From an uncultured Chlorobiaceae bacterium (lineage in GTDB: Bacteria; Bacteroidota; Chlorobiia; Chlorobiales; Chlorobiaceae), in NCBI GenBank assembly GCA_903882665.1, contig CAIRXW010000021.1, positions 1 to 64,000 of the forward strand: a DNA stretch of 64,000 bases, written 5' to 3'. Every line of letters starts with the position of its first letter. Position 1 is the stretch's first letter. Below, piece after piece: positions 27,372 to 38,900 of the stretch. The position numbers were made by a program, and so were the translations under genes. The notes beneath the pieces are model-generated. The model worked only from the letters and a program-made list of their open reading frames with translations, made no database searches and had not been told where the DNA came from.

Positions 27372-28034
27372 CTACACTATCTCCTCCAGCAATTCTACAA
27401 TCTCTTCCGGTCGCTGCACCAGGGCTTTTGCGCCAAACTCAATAAGCTCGTTTTCCGGACGGAATCCCCAGAGGACGCCGAGGGGGTACATTCCTGCCCT
27501 TGTGGCGGTCAGCATGTCGATTCCGCTGTCTCCGACGTAAAGTACTGAAGAGGGCTCTTCACCGAGCATCCGCGCAACAAGCAGGGCACCTTCGGGGTCG
27601 GGTTTGTGGGCTATGGCGCTGTGATGGCCCATGACTACATCAAAATCCCACTCTTTCAGCAGTTCATCTGCGCAGAGTTGGGTGAAGTGGTCGGCTTTGT
27701 TTGAGAGGATTGCTTTTTTGATGCCGCGTTCTGTAAGAGCGTCGAGCAGGGTGCTGATGCCGGGATAGGGACGTGAGTGACGGTTCCAGTTGTCGCTGTA
27801 GTGCGTCATCAGCTCTTTGAGCAGAAAATCGATAGTCTCCGGAGTTCCGGCCTCTTCGGGCAGTGCTTTTTTGACCAGTTCCCTCATGCCGTGCCCGACG
27901 AGAAAGCGGCACTTATCGATGGTATGGATAGGATAGTTGTGCAGGGCAAGGACGGTATTGAGGGTGTTGACAATATCCTGGAGGGTGTTGAGCAAGGTGC
28001 CGTCAAGGTCGAAGATAACTGCTTTGAAGGTCAT
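27372..28034 (-). CDS. gph: HAD-superfamily hydrolase, phosphoglycolate phosphatase-like
   Basis: MTFKAVIFDLDGTLLNTL, AILSNKADH, YVGDSGIDMLTA. Confidence 0.87.
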   Translation of the reverse strand: MTFKAVIFDLDGTLLNTLQDIVNTLNTVLALHNYPIHTIDKCRFLVGHGMRELVKKALPEEAGTPETIDFLLKELMTHYSDNWNRHSRPYPGISTLLDALTERGIKKAILSNKADHFTQLCADELLKEWDFDVVMGHHSAIAHKPDPEGALLVARMLGEEPSSVLYVGDSGIDMLTATRAGMYPLGVLWGFRPENELIEFGAKALVQRPEEIVELLEEIV

Positions 28035-28097
28035 AAGGGAGATGCTCTGGTTTTGGTGAATTCGGGTGTGTGTCACAGGAATAATGCGTCATGGAAT

Positions 28098-28138
28098 AAA
28101 AAAAGCACCCTATACCGGCGGCATAAGGTGCTTTTTTT
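28098..28138. terminator. Bidirectional rho-independent terminator
   Basis: aaaaaaagcacc…ggtgctttttt stem flanked by A and T tracts; downstream of the 28153..28416 minus-strand gene. Confidence 0.8.
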
Positions 28139-28152
28139 AAAAAAACAGCAGC

Positions 28153-28416
28153 TTACTTTTTAGCAGGGATAATCGTCGATGTTACGTTCTGCACTACCTG
28201 TCCAGCCGTGCATGTCACGTTCTGCAGCAACTGACCGGCCGTGTTTGTTGCGTTGCCAGCAAGATCAATAGCCGTTTTTGTGAGGGGCTCAACAACTGAT
28301 ACAATAGCTTTCACTGCTGTGCCGATCAAATCGACATTCTGCTGAAGAAGTTTTCCTGCGGTGTCAAAAAGGTTGCCGAGTGCAACTGAAAAATCGTTGA
28401 TTGCTTCGTTTGCCAT
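28153..28416 (-). CDS. Chlorosome envelope protein, CsmB/CsmF-like
   Basis: 87 aa; ALGNLFDTAGKLLQQNVDLIGTAVKAIVSVVEPLTKTAIDLAGNATNTAGQLLQNV resembles the CsmB/CsmF family. Confidence 0.65.
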   Translation of the reverse strand: MANEAINDFSVALGNLFDTAGKLLQQNVDLIGTAVKAIVSVVEPLTKTAIDLAGNATNTAGQLLQNVTCTAGQVVQNVTSTIIPAKK

Positions 28417-28673
28417 GATGGTTATTATTTTATGATTATAGGAAGATATGTTTTGGTCAAAATTGATTCCGGTATTTTAGTTCCTTGAACGCCTTTACCC
28501 TAATTTCATAATTTTAATGGAATTTAACAAATTTATGCAAGAGAAGCCAGCAGAAAACTGCTTTTCTAACACGTTTTGTTCTTTCCTGGAGGGCAGGGAG
28601 GCAGATGAAATTTCAGAGTTACCCGGTTGCTGCGTATCTTGTGTATAAATGTAAAAAAACCAGAATTAAAACC

Positions 28674-29486
28674 ATGATAAAAAAAATTTCGCTGTTTGTT
28701 GTTTTACTTGCTGTTACTCTCTTCGCGACAGCAGGTGCAGTCGGTAACACTCTTGTGCTTGATGGCTCCACGACTGTCGGACCTCTTGCAAAAACATTTG
28801 CTGCATATTTCACCAAAAAATATGGTGTTCGTGTTACGGTAAGTGAGTCGGGCAGTGGTAATGGCGCCAAAAGTCTGATCAACGGCTCCTGTACCATTGC
28901 CACCATGTCGCGTGCCATGAAGGCGGCTGAAATTGCGGCTGCCCGCCAAAAAGGGGTTAATCCTGTGGCATCCATTGTTGCGCTGGACGGTCTTGCCATG
29001 GTTGTTCATCCGGCAAATCCTGTACGCTCGCTGACAAAAGCCCAGATCAGCAGTATTTACCGTGGAGCCATCACCAACTGGAGAGAGGTGGGAGGCCCCA
29101 ATACCCGTATTGTTGTTATCCAGCGTGAATCCAATAGCGGGACAGAGGAGTCATTCAAGGAGCTGGTGATCGGCAAAGGGATACCGGTTACCGGAAGTGC
29201 CGAGACGCAGTCGAGCAACGGTTCGGTGAAAAGCCGGGTGAGCACAACCCTTTCAGCCATAGGCTTTCTCGGTCATGGTTTTGTTGATGGTTCGGTAAAA
29301 GTTATTGCCGTCAATGGTATTTTTCCAACAGTCGCGGCGGTGAAAAATGGTACCTATCCGGTCTCAAGGCCGCTCTATTTTTATACAAACGGTCAGCCTT
29401 CCGGTGTGGTTAAACAGTTTGTTGATCTGCCGAAAAGCGCTGAGGGAAAACGTATGATCACTGAGCTTGGTTTTATTAACCGCTGA
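28674..29486 (+). CDS. pstS: Phosphate ABC transporter substrate-binding protein
   Basis: Signal peptide; LVLDGSTTVGPLAKTFA, SESGSGNGAKSLI, QRESNSGTEESF. Confidence 0.9.
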   Translation: MIKKISLFVVLLAVTLFATAGAVGNTLVLDGSTTVGPLAKTFAAYFTKKYGVRVTVSESGSGNGAKSLINGSCTIATMSRAMKAAEIAAARQKGVNPVASIVALDGLAMVVHPANPVRSLTKAQISSIYRGAITNWREVGGPNTRIVVIQRESNSGTEESFKELVIGKGIPVTGSAETQSSNGSVKSRVSTTLSAIGFLGHGFVDGSVKVIAVNGIFPTVAAVKNGTYPVSRPLYFYTNGQPSGVVKQFVDLPKSAEGKRMITELGFINR

Positions 29487-29525
29487 GATCATTTTTTTTG
29501 AGTGGCAAGAGTACCTTTTTACATG

Positions 29526-29558
29526 AAAGCCGGTTAACCTGTTAATCCGGCTTTTTTG
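29526..29558 (+). terminator. Rho-independent terminator/attenuator between pstS and pstC
   Basis: aaagccggttaacctgttaatccggcttttttg. Confidence 0.75.
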
Positions 29559-29711
29559 TTTTTGTACTTCCCGGCAAATGTTTCATACTTGTAACAGAAG
29601 CGCGGTTGTATCCTGTGGAGAAAGCTCTTAGATTGGGCACATCATATTTAATTATCACCGGGACATGAGAAGTCAGACCTCTGGTAATTGTCAAAGAAAA
29701 TATTCAAGACT

Positions 29712-30875
29712 ATGGCTGAAGAGAGTTTAGGGGAGAGCAACCGTACAAATGCATTTGTCTTAAGCGCTCGTAAACGCACCATGCAGAAGGTGATAAAAAC
29801 AGCCGGGGAGGGTATGCTTTTTGCCGCAGCCTCTTTTGTGGCTGTTATTGTTCTTTTCATCTTCTATTTTGTGGCGCGTGATGCGGTTCCATTTTTTCAG
29901 ATTCGTGGTTTCAGTGAATTTTTTACCAGTTCGAACTGGTACCCGGCCGATGATCCCGCTCAATTCGGTTCCCTTGCCATCATATACGGCAGTCTGATGG
30001 TGACGCTTGGTTCTGCCTTGATTGCCGTGCCGATGGGTGTGGCCGCAGCAATATGCCTGAGCGACATTCTCCCTTTTTCGATCCGCCAGTATGCCAAGCC
30101 GATTATTGAGATGCTTGCGGCAATTCCGTCGGTCGCCTTTGGCTTTTTTGCACTTGTCATTCTTGCCCCGCTTTTGCAGAATAACGGCGGCCCCATGCTG
30201 ATGTGGGCGTGGTGGATACTTGTTTCGCCCTTTATGATTCTTGCCGTTATCGTAATTTCCGATCTTTTGACCACGAAGATTACGGATCAGAAACGGCGTC
30301 AGCAACTGCATATCTTCTTCCTGATTCTTTTCGGCCTTCTTTCGGTTTTTCTTTTGTTCAAGGTTGGTACCATTCTCTACGGAATTCAGATTCTGACCGG
30401 TACCAACGCACTGAATGTCTCCATTATTCTGAGCTTTATGGCCCTGCCGACCATTGTCAGTGTATCTGAAGATGCCCTTCAGGCGGTCGGGCGAGAGATT
30501 CGTGAGGGGAGTTACGCTCTTGGTGCCACCAGGGCAGAAACGATCATCAAAACGGTTCTTCCTGCTGCAAGCAGTGGCATTCTTGCGGCGGTCATTTTGG
30601 GCATTATGCGCGCACTCGGTGAAACAATGGTGGTCTGGATGGCTTCGGGCAACTCCTCCCAGATTCCCGAGCCATGGTTTAACTATCTTCAGGCAATCAG
30701 GACGTTGACGGCAACCATTGCCGGTGATATGGGTGAAGCTGACCAGGTGACCGGATCGGCCCGTTTTCATGTGCTGTTCGCCATGGGCCTTCTTCTTCTT
30801 GTTATCAGCTTTATCAGCAACCTGGTCAGTGAGAGGATTGTTGTCCGCCAGAGGAAAATTCTTTCGGGTCAGTAG
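29712..30875 (+). CDS. pstC: Phosphate ABC transporter permease PstC
   Basis: Polytopic; EDALQAVGREIREGSYALGATRAETI permease motif; between pstS and pstA. Confidence 0.9.
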   Translation: MAEESLGESNRTNAFVLSARKRTMQKVIKTAGEGMLFAAASFVAVIVLFIFYFVARDAVPFFQIRGFSEFFTSSNWYPADDPAQFGSLAIIYGSLMVTLGSALIAVPMGVAAAICLSDILPFSIRQYAKPIIEMLAAIPSVAFGFFALVILAPLLQNNGGPMLMWAWWILVSPFMILAVIVISDLLTTKITDQKRRQQLHIFFLILFGLLSVFLLFKVGTILYGIQILTGTNALNVSIILSFMALPTIVSVSEDALQAVGREIREGSYALGATRAETIIKTVLPAASSGILAAVILGIMRALGETMVVWMASGNSSQIPEPWFNYLQAIRTLTATIAGDMGEADQVTGSARFHVLFAMGLLLLVISFISNLVSERIVVRQRKILSGQ

Positions 30876-30935
30876 CTGTTGTTGCTGGAGCTTGATTATT
30901 GATTGTTATGCATCTGTTCATCAAACCCTGTACTT

Positions 30936-32282
30936 ATGAATATCGGAACCAGAAAAATACTTGATCGATCATTTACCGCGGTTGGTATCGGTTCTATCAT
31001 CGTTATGGCGGTTGCCCTGATGATTGTTGTTGTGCCGATTATCACCAACGGTATTGGTGCGGTATTTTTTACCGGTACGGTTGAGCATCGGAAAATGCTG
31101 TTTAGTGAATTCAAGAGGGGCGACAGCGAGGGCCTTTCAAGTGAGGTCGCCTCATCAGAGCGTTATCGCGCAAAAGTGTACGAAATGCTCACCGGTTTTG
31201 AGGCTGAACTTGAAACCATGGCTCCGGAAAAAAAGGCTGAATACAAGTCAAAATATGCACAGGTCAGAGCTGCCCTCCAGGCTCTGCTTGGTCCTCTGCC
31301 TGGGGATTCTGCGCCGATGCTGACCAGGTTCAAGTACGGCCAGACCCGGTGGGAGAAAGCGGAGGAAAAACTGCATGATTTCCTCTATGAGTCAAAGTGG
31401 GACAATTCCAACCCCGATGTTATGTCGAAAGAGTACTTTGTGAGTCGCGCCATCAGCTTTCAGGGCACCTCTCTCGTCAAACTTTTTCCCTATGTCAAGA
31501 ATAATCTTGAGTATATGCTCCTCCCGGAGTTCACCGTTTACTGGGGATTTATCACCGACAGTTCGGTTGACTCGCACTTTTTCGGGGGTATCTGGCCGGA
31601 AATTCAGGGTACCTTTTTTCTTGCTGTCGGTGCCATGCTCTTTGCCTTTCCCCTCGGTGTAGTCGCAGCGGTCTATTTTACCGAATATGCCAGGCCGGGT
31701 TTTTTGAACAGCATGTTGCGCAGTGCCAACAGCACTCTTGCCGGAGTGCCAAGCATTGTTTTCGGTATGTTCGGTCTCGCTTTTTTTATCAATACCATGA
31801 AGGTTTCTGAATCAAAAAGTGTGATTGCCGGTGCGCTGACGCTGGCCATCATGATTCTTCCGACCATTATCCGTGCAGCCGAAGAGGCGATCCTTGCTGT
31901 TCCGAAGACCTACAGGGAGGCCTCACTCAGCCTTGGTTCCACAAAATGGAATACCATTGCGACGGTGATTCTGCCCGCAGCACTGCCTGGTATCCTGACG
32001 GGCGGGGTTATCAGCCTCGGAAGGGCAGCAGGCGAGACGGCTCCGATTATCTTCACAGCGGCGGTCAGTGTTGGCTCGGCCATAGGCTTGGCAGATGTTT
32101 TTTCTTCTCCCACACCTGCCTTATCCTGGAACATTTATAATCTTGCCAGCGAACATGAGGCTGCCAGCCAGATCCGCCATGTTCAGTACGGGATGGTACT
32201 CGCCCTTGTAAGTATTGTTTTGATGCTGAATCTCTCGGCGATTGTGTTGAGGGCCCGTATTTCGAAAAAATTAAAAGGCTAA
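30936..32282 (+). CDS. pstA: Phosphate ABC transporter permease PstA
   Basis: [41 protein letters not shown]. Confidence 0.9.
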   Translation: MNIGTRKILDRSFTAVGIGSIIVMAVALMIVVVPIITNGIGAVFFTGTVEHRKMLFSEFKRGDSEGLSSEVASSERYRAKVYEMLTGFEAELETMAPEKKAEYKSKYAQVRAALQALLGPLPGDSAPMLTRFKYGQTRWEKAEEKLHDFLYESKWDNSNPDVMSKEYFVSRAISFQGTSLVKLFPYVKNNLEYMLLPEFTVYWGFITDSSVDSHFFGGIWPEIQGTFFLAVGAMLFAFPLGVVAAVYFTEYARPGFLNSMLRSANSTLAGVPSIVFGMFGLAFFINTMKVSESKSVIAGALTLAIMILPTIIRAAEEAILAVPKTYREASLSLGSTKWNTIATVILPAALPGILTGGVISLGRAAGETAPIIFTAAVSVGSAIGLADVFSSPTPALSWNIYNLASEHEAASQIRHVQYGMVLALVSIVLMLNLSAIVLRARISKKLKG

Positions 32283-32292
32283 AAGAAAATCA

Positions 32293-33153
32293 ATGCTCAT
32301 GACAATGGATGCCAGAGAGAGTTCCGGAAGTGCGCCAGCACAGAAAGCAACAAGAGATATTTATCTGCCTCCTGAAAGAAGAAAAATATCCGGTGGGGAC
32401 ACGACTCATATCTCAGCCAAGGAATTCTCCATTTATTACGGAGAGTTCGAGGCGGTAAAGAGGGTGAGTGCCGATATTCTCTCAAAATATGTCACCGCTA
32501 TCATCGGCCCAAGCGGCTGCGGCAAGAGCACTTTTTTACGTGCCATAAACCGGATGAACGATCTTATACCGAGTTGTCACACAACCGGTGCCCTGCTTTT
32601 TGACGGGCAGGATATTTATGGAAAATTCACCGATGAGGTGCTGCTCCGCAAAAAGATCGGCATGGTCTTCCAGAAACCGAACCCCTTTCCCAAATCCATT
32701 TTTGACAACATCGCCTACGGCCCCCGCCTGCATGGCGTGAACGACAAAAAGAAACTGATGGAGATTGTCGAGCGCAGTCTGAAAAAAGCGGCGATCTGGG
32801 ATGAAGTGTGCGACCGTCTCGACAAGAATGCCCTCGGTCTCAGTGGCGGTCAGCAGCAGCGGCTTTGTGTTGCCCGTACGCTTGCTGTTGAGCCGGAAGT
32901 ACTTCTGCTTGACGAGCCGACCTCTGCTCTTGACCCAAAAGCCACAGCAAAAATAGAGGATCTTATACAGGAGCTTCGCGGAAGTTATACCATCATGATT
33001 GTCACGCACAACATGCAGCAGGCATCACGGGTATCGGACTCCACGATGTTTTTTTATGAAGGGGTGCTTGTTGAACATGCCTCAACCGCGCAGCTCTTTA
33101 CCAATCCAAAAGACACGATGACGGAAGACTATATAACCGGAAGATTCAGCTAA
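32293..33153 (+). CDS. pstB: Phosphate ABC transporter ATP-binding protein PstB
   Basis: [37 protein letters not shown]. Confidence 0.95.
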   Translation: MLMTMDARESSGSAPAQKATRDIYLPPERRKISGGDTTHISAKEFSIYYGEFEAVKRVSADILSKYVTAIIGPSGCGKSTFLRAINRMNDLIPSCHTTGALLFDGQDIYGKFTDEVLLRKKIGMVFQKPNPFPKSIFDNIAYGPRLHGVNDKKKLMEIVERSLKKAAIWDEVCDRLDKNALGLSGGQQQRLCVARTLAVEPEVLLLDEPTSALDPKATAKIEDLIQELRGSYTIMIVTHNMQQASRVSDSTMFFYEGVLVEHASTAQLFTNPKDTMTEDYITGRFS

Positions 33154-33171
33154 CGAAAACAGTGTACACTT

Positions 33172-33858
33172 ATGTCAGAACGACCGGTCCATGAGCTTAT
33201 AAAAGAACTTTCTCAGGTTCTTGTTCAACTCTCCGACAAGGTGGTAGGGAATTTACTTGATGCTCTGCACGCAGTGAAACATCAGGATGAGCAGGGTGCG
33301 CGGAAAATCAGGCTTGTTGATGATGAAATTGATGTGGCTGAGGTCGATCTTGAGGCGCGCTGTCTGGCATTTCTTGCCCTTCAGCAGCCGGTAGCAAGAG
33401 ATCTCCGCACCATTGTTACCATCATAAAAATCAACGACGACCTTGAGCGTATCGGTGACCTGGCGGTTCATATTATTGAGCGTATGCCGGAAATCAGTCC
33501 TGAGATGCTCGAATCCTTTGATTTTGAGAGTATGGGTATGCGTGCCGGCGATATGGTTAAAAAGTCCATCAAGGCATTTATCTACAAAGACCGCATGCTT
33601 GCAGACCAGGTGTGCGCTCTTGATGAAGAGGTTGATGTGATGCACCGCTCAGTCTTCAAAAAAGTGACAGCCCTTATGAAGGGGCCTGATTCTGATGTTG
33701 ACCAGCTCATAGCAGCATTAAGCATATCGCGCTATATTGAGCGTATGGCCGACCATGCATCACGCATAGCCACTGAGGTCATTTTTCTGGTGACGGGTGA
33801 AATTGTTCGCCACCGGGGTGGTTTTTATGAAAAGCTCATCGAGTCGCTCAAAGAGTGA
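33172..33858 (+). CDS. phoU: Phosphate transport regulator PhoU
   Basis: RPVHELIKELSQVLVQLS…PVARDLRTIVTIIKINDDLERIGDLA; downstream of pstB. Confidence 0.93.
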   Translation: MSERPVHELIKELSQVLVQLSDKVVGNLLDALHAVKHQDEQGARKIRLVDDEIDVAEVDLEARCLAFLALQQPVARDLRTIVTIIKINDDLERIGDLAVHIIERMPEISPEMLESFDFESMGMRAGDMVKKSIKAFIYKDRMLADQVCALDEEVDVMHRSVFKKVTALMKGPDSDVDQLIAALSISRYIERMADHASRIATEVIFLVTGEIVRHRGGFYEKLIESLKE

Positions 33859-33990
33859 ACAGCCGACAAGGGTGGAGCAATGGGGCGGGTCAGCAGGGCT
33901 TTAGTTTTTTTTTCTTGCATTTAATCTTGCAGGTCTGCTAAATTAACGTCACTTTGTATTTTTTAAACATAAGCATGGTGTTTGAACCCT

Positions 33991-34722
33991 ATGGCTAACC
34001 TGTTAGGCAAATTTTTCGGCGATTCACCGAAAACCGCAGAAACCCCGAAAGCTTTTACCATCCAGATCGATCCTGCGAAGTTCGCTCTTTCCTTGAAACC
34101 GCAGGGCACGGTTCATGTGCAGCTTGAATCACTTAAGCAGAAGCTTACCAAACTCTCTTCGAACGTTGAGAACAACCTGATGCTCAGCATCCGGGCATCA
34201 ACAAAGGGCAATGTCGAGCTTGCCGCTTCGGCCTTCAAGTTTGATGAAGCTTATATCCGCAAAGGAAAGTTTGAGGTTGAGTATCTTACCTTGGCTTACG
34301 CATCCTTCCAGAATCTTGGTGAAGCCGATCTCAAGGCGGTCAACCATGCGAGGATGATTCTCAGGGAGCTTGAAAAACTGGCCCAGCTCGCACTTAATAT
34401 TGCCGATAAAACCGGCTATGTGCAGTTTGCCAATGTGCAGGAGCTGCACAAGGACGAGTATGGCCTGAAACCGATGGGTGATATTACGGCCGAAATGATC
34501 AAAAAAGCTGTTGAGGCCTACGTCAGCAGCAATTCAAAACATGCCAGTGAAACCCTGGTGATGATGAAGGAGATCAAGGATCTTTACGATGCGGCTGTTG
34601 CAAAAATCAAGGCATCGGTGAACGACCAGAATATCACCAATCTGACCGGTATCCTTTCGATTGTTGAGCATGTCAAGTCGTCAGCCGATATATCCTGTTC
34701 CATTGCAAGCCATTTCTGCTGA
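33991..34722 (+). CDS. PhoU-like helical protein
   Basis: 244 aa all-helical protein with two repeats following phoU. Confidence 0.5.
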   Translation: MANLLGKFFGDSPKTAETPKAFTIQIDPAKFALSLKPQGTVHVQLESLKQKLTKLSSNVENNLMLSIRASTKGNVELAASAFKFDEAYIRKGKFEVEYLTLAYASFQNLGEADLKAVNHARMILRELEKLAQLALNIADKTGYVQFANVQELHKDEYGLKPMGDITAEMIKKAVEAYVSSNSKHASETLVMMKEIKDLYDAAVAKIKASVNDQNITNLTGILSIVEHVKSSADISCSIASHFC

Positions 34723-34740
34723 GACGGCTCCCTTTTTACC

Positions 34741-34775
34741 ATAAAAAAAGCGTGCTTCGGTTCGCTTTTTTTTTA
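34741..34775 (+). terminator. Rho-independent terminator
   Basis: aaaaaaagcgtgcttcggttcgctttttttt. Confidence 0.75.
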
Positions 34776-34814
34776 TGGCGCATGTTGTCCTGATTATCCG
34801 ATGAATGTTTATCA

Positions 34815-35915
34815 ATGAAAAGCTTCCAAACGATAGCCGAAAAGCTGAACAAGCATAAATTTGTTGCTGTAGCCCTTCTTGCCATGCTTTTGGCACTCTT
34901 CTGGTTCTTCCAGCATCGTGAGCCGCAAAAAGTGGCTGCTGTAAGACCGAGTGAGCGTATCCCAGTGTCGGTTGCCCTGCTCTCGAAAGCCGCCGTTCGT
35001 GACAGCTTCAGTGTTGTCGGTACCGTCGAGGCATTCAGGGAGGCTGATATCTTTTCTGAATCATCAGGTCTTGTTCGCAGGGTTTCGGCTGAACCGGGAT
35101 CGACGAAAAAGGCAGGAGAGGCGCTTTTTCTGCTTGATGATGAACTGGCCACTGCCCGGAAAAGGAAGGCGGATGTATTTTACCGGCATGCGAAACGGGA
35201 TGCTGAGCGCTACAAAAATCTCTACAGCGAAGGTGCTGTGGCACTTTCAGCCTCAGAAACTGCGCAGTTGCAGCTCGAAGAGGCTGAAGCCGAGTTTACA
35301 GCCGCCAGCCGTAAATACGGCGATACCAGGGTGAAGGCTCCTTTTTCAGGGATTGTGACTGCCCGCTTTGTTGAGCAGGGGGAGATGGTTCAGGAGGGAA
35401 AGAGGGTTGCACAGATGGTTGACCTGTCGAAGGTAAAGGTGATCATCTTTGTGCCTGAGCGGCAGATTCTCAAGTTTGTGCCGGGCACCCTTCTGACGGT
35501 TACCAGCGATCTTTATCAGGGGGAGGGTTTTACGGGCAAGGTAAGCTCGGTGAGTGACAAGGCGGGACGTGATCACACCTTCAGGGTTGAAGTGGTGTTG
35601 CAGAACTCCGGCCACAGTAAATTCAGATCCGGCATGTTTGCCAGAGTCATCCTGAAGGGCGATGGTGAGCGGCTGGCACTTCTTGTTCCACGCGTTGCGC
35701 TTTTGTCAGGGATCAGAAATCCTGAACTTTTTGTTGTCCGGAACGGCAAGGCTTATTTGAAGTCGTTTGTTGCCGGTATGGAGGTGCAGAAGCAGCTTGA
35801 GGTTCTCGGGGGACTCTCGGCGGGCGAGAGCGTGGTGATCAGTGGACAGGATGAGCTTCATGATGGCTCAGATGTGGTTGTGATCGACCAGAAGAGGGGC
35901 CCCGCAGCACCATGA
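34815..35915 (+). CDS. RND efflux periplasmic adaptor (membrane fusion protein)
   Basis: GLVRRVSAEPGSTKKAGEALFLLDD lipoyl-like; RVKAPFSGIVTARFVEQGEMV. Confidence 0.9.
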   Translation: MKSFQTIAEKLNKHKFVAVALLAMLLALFWFFQHREPQKVAAVRPSERIPVSVALLSKAAVRDSFSVVGTVEAFREADIFSESSGLVRRVSAEPGSTKKAGEALFLLDDELATARKRKADVFYRHAKRDAERYKNLYSEGAVALSASETAQLQLEEAEAEFTAASRKYGDTRVKAPFSGIVTARFVEQGEMVQEGKRVAQMVDLSKVKVIIFVPERQILKFVPGTLLTVTSDLYQGEGFTGKVSSVSDKAGRDHTFRVEVVLQNSGHSKFRSGMFARVILKGDGERLALLVPRVALLSGIRNPELFVVRNGKAYLKSFVAGMEVQKQLEVLGGLSAGESVVISGQDELHDGSDVVVIDQKRGPAAP

Positions 35916-38900
35916 CACTGACTGAGCTCTCCATAAAACGGCCAACCCTGATTGTCGTCCTTTTTACCGTTCTTGGTATTCTGGGTCTTTTCAGTTACCG
36001 GCAGTTGCAGTATGAATTATTGCCGAAGATGACCCCGCCCGTTGTGACGGTCTCCATCCGTTATCCCGGCGCTTCACCTTCTGAAGTTGAGACATCGCTG
36101 ACCAAACCGGTTGAAGAGGCGGTTTCGGCCATTGAGAAGATCGCCTCCATCACCTCTACCTCGACCGAAGGGATGTCGGTCGTTGCCATTGAGTTCTCCA
36201 ACTCCGCCAATATCGAAAAGGCGCTGCAGGATGCACAGCGCAAGATCAACGAGGTACGCGACCGTTTTCCCACAGAGGCGAAGGCGCCGGTCATCACCCG
36301 CTTTGCGCTTGATGAGGCTCCCGTGCTGCGTATCGGAGCAACTTCATCGCTGCCCGATACCGATTTTTACCGCATGCTCAAGGATGACATCAAGCCCCAG
36401 CTTGCAAGTATTGCCGGTGTGGGTCAGGTCTATCTGCTTGGAGGGCGCGAGCGTGAAATCAGGGTCAATATCGATCTTGAACGGCTGCAAAGCTATGGCA
36501 TCATGGTGCCCGATCTGCTCAAAGAGGTCGGGAAAGCCAATATTGATTTTCCTGCCGGCAAAATTGATGACCGCGACAAAGAGTTTGTGGTGAGGCTTGC
36601 CGGAAAGTTCACAAGTCTTGAAGAGCTGAAAGCGCTGGTGCTGCGCTCCACCAACGCCGGTACGGTTATGCTCCGGGATGTTGCTGAAGTCGAGGATGGC
36701 TTCAAGGAGATCACAACACTCACAAGGGTGAATGGCCGGAGTGCTGTTGGTATCATGGTGATGAAACAGAGCGATGCCAATACGGTTGACGTCAGCCGCC
36801 TGACAAGGGCAACCCTTTCGCGCCTTACAGCACTTTACCACGACCGGAACCTCTCGTTCGATATCGCCCAGGACTCATCGACCTTTACGCTTGAGGCGGT
36901 CAACGCTGTTCAGCAGGATCTTATGCTTGCGGTGCTGCTTGTCGCACTCGTCATGATGCTCTTTCTGCATAGTTTGCGCAACTCTCTTATTGTGCTGGTT
37001 TCCATACCGACTTCGCTGGTAACCACCTTCATCGGTATGTATCTTTTCGGATTTTCACTGAATTTGATGACGCTGCTCTCCCTTTCGCTGGTGGTTGGTG
37101 TGCTGGTGGATGACTCAATTGTGGTGCTTGAAAATATTTACCGCCATCTTGAACGTGGCGAAGAGCCCCGGCAGGCAGCGCTTCTTGGCCGAAACGAGAT
37201 TGGCTTTACCGCGCTCTCCATAACGCTGGTCGATGTGGTTGTTTTTCTTCCACTCTCTCTGGTCAGCGGTATTGTCGGCAATATCCTGCGCGAGTTTTCC
37301 GTTGTCATGGTCATCTCCACTCTTGTCAGCCTTTTTGTCTCTTTTACACTGACGCCGCTGCTTGCATCACGCTTTTCCAAAGTCGAAAATTTTTCGGGCA
37401 AGAACATTTTTGAGCGCTTCGCCATCGCCTTTGAGCGCAACTTTCAGCGCATGAGGGAGCGCTATCTTGATCTCCTCCAGTGGGGACTTCGGAACCCATA
37501 CAAAGTATTTTTTAGTGCAATACTTATGCTCTTTGCCTCTTTCAGTCTGCTTGTTTTCGGTCTTATCGGTGGAGAATTTATCTCGGTATCTGACCGTGGG
37601 GAGTTTGCCGTCAAACTGGAGCTTGAACCGGGAACCCCTCTTGCGGAGACCAACCGCCTGACAAGGAGTGTGGAGCGTCGTCTGACCGGCATGGCTGAGG
37701 TGAAAAAGGTGATGGTCAATGTTGGTTCTTCGACTGAAGGATTTTTAAATCAGAGCGCGGACAATATTTCAGAAATAAACGTCAAACTTTCGCCGAAAGA
37801 GGAACGGACGCGCTCAACTGATGTCATCATGCAGGCAATCCGTCTTAATCTGAAGGATATTGCCGGTCTGAAGGCCAGCATCAACCCGATTGGTATTTTC
37901 GGAACAGCCAATGAGACGCCGGTCGCCGTCATTTTGAGTGGTCCATCAAGAAGCGAGGTGACGCGTGTGGCTCGAGCGTTGCGGGACAGCGTCAAAACCA
38001 TTGCAGGCACGGCCGATGTTCAGCTCACCTCACAGGTGGGGAGTCCGGAGATGCGCATCGTGGTCGATCGTGAAAAAATGGCCTCGTTTGGCATCACCAT
38101 TTCCGATGTCGGTGCTGCCCTCCGTACCGCTTATGCCGGAGATGAAGCTGGCAAGTACCGTGATGGGAGTGATGAGTACGATATCAGTGTTATGCTCGAC
38201 AAACACTACCGTCAGGATACCTCGACGCTTGCTGAAATCACCTTCCGCACGCCGCAGGGCGATACAGTTCGCCTCGGCCAGTTTGTCACCTTTGAACAGG
38301 ATCGGGGTTATACGCAGTTACAGCGCAAGGATCGCAACAATGCAGTCTGGGTCAAGGCACAGGTTGTCGGTCGTCCTGTCGGCAGCATTGGCAAAGAGAT
38401 TGAGCGGATCATGGGGAACATGAAAAGAAAGGGATTCATGCCCGCAACAGTCTCGTCAGCCTACGACTCGGATTTGAAACGTCAGGGTGAATCGAACTCG
38501 ACCCTTATGCTCTCCTTTCTTGTTGCCATTATCTTTGTCTATCTTATCATGGTGGCGTTGTATGATTCCTGGGTGTGGCCGATGGTGGTGATGTTCTCCA
38601 TTCCTCTGGCCATTATCGGGGCTCTTTTTGCCCTTGCCCTTACCGGCAAATCGCTCAGCATCTTCACGATTCTTGGTATTATCATGCTTGTGGGGCTTGT
38701 AGGAAAAAATGCGATACTTCTGGTGGATTTTATCAATAAATTCCGTCTTGAGGGTATGAAACTTTCTGCATCGATCATTGAAGCTGCAAAAGAGCGGTTG
38801 CGGCCTATTCTTATGACCACCCTGACGCTGATTTTCGGACTCCTGCCGATTGCGCTTTCAGGAAGTTCAGGCTCCGAATGGAAATCAGGTCTTGCTGTTG

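Noticed and set aside
29760-30770. 336-aa minus-strand ORF
   Set aside because: Long but fully antisense to pstC; composition (His/Lys/Asn/Gly-rich, no motifs) fits a shadow frame.
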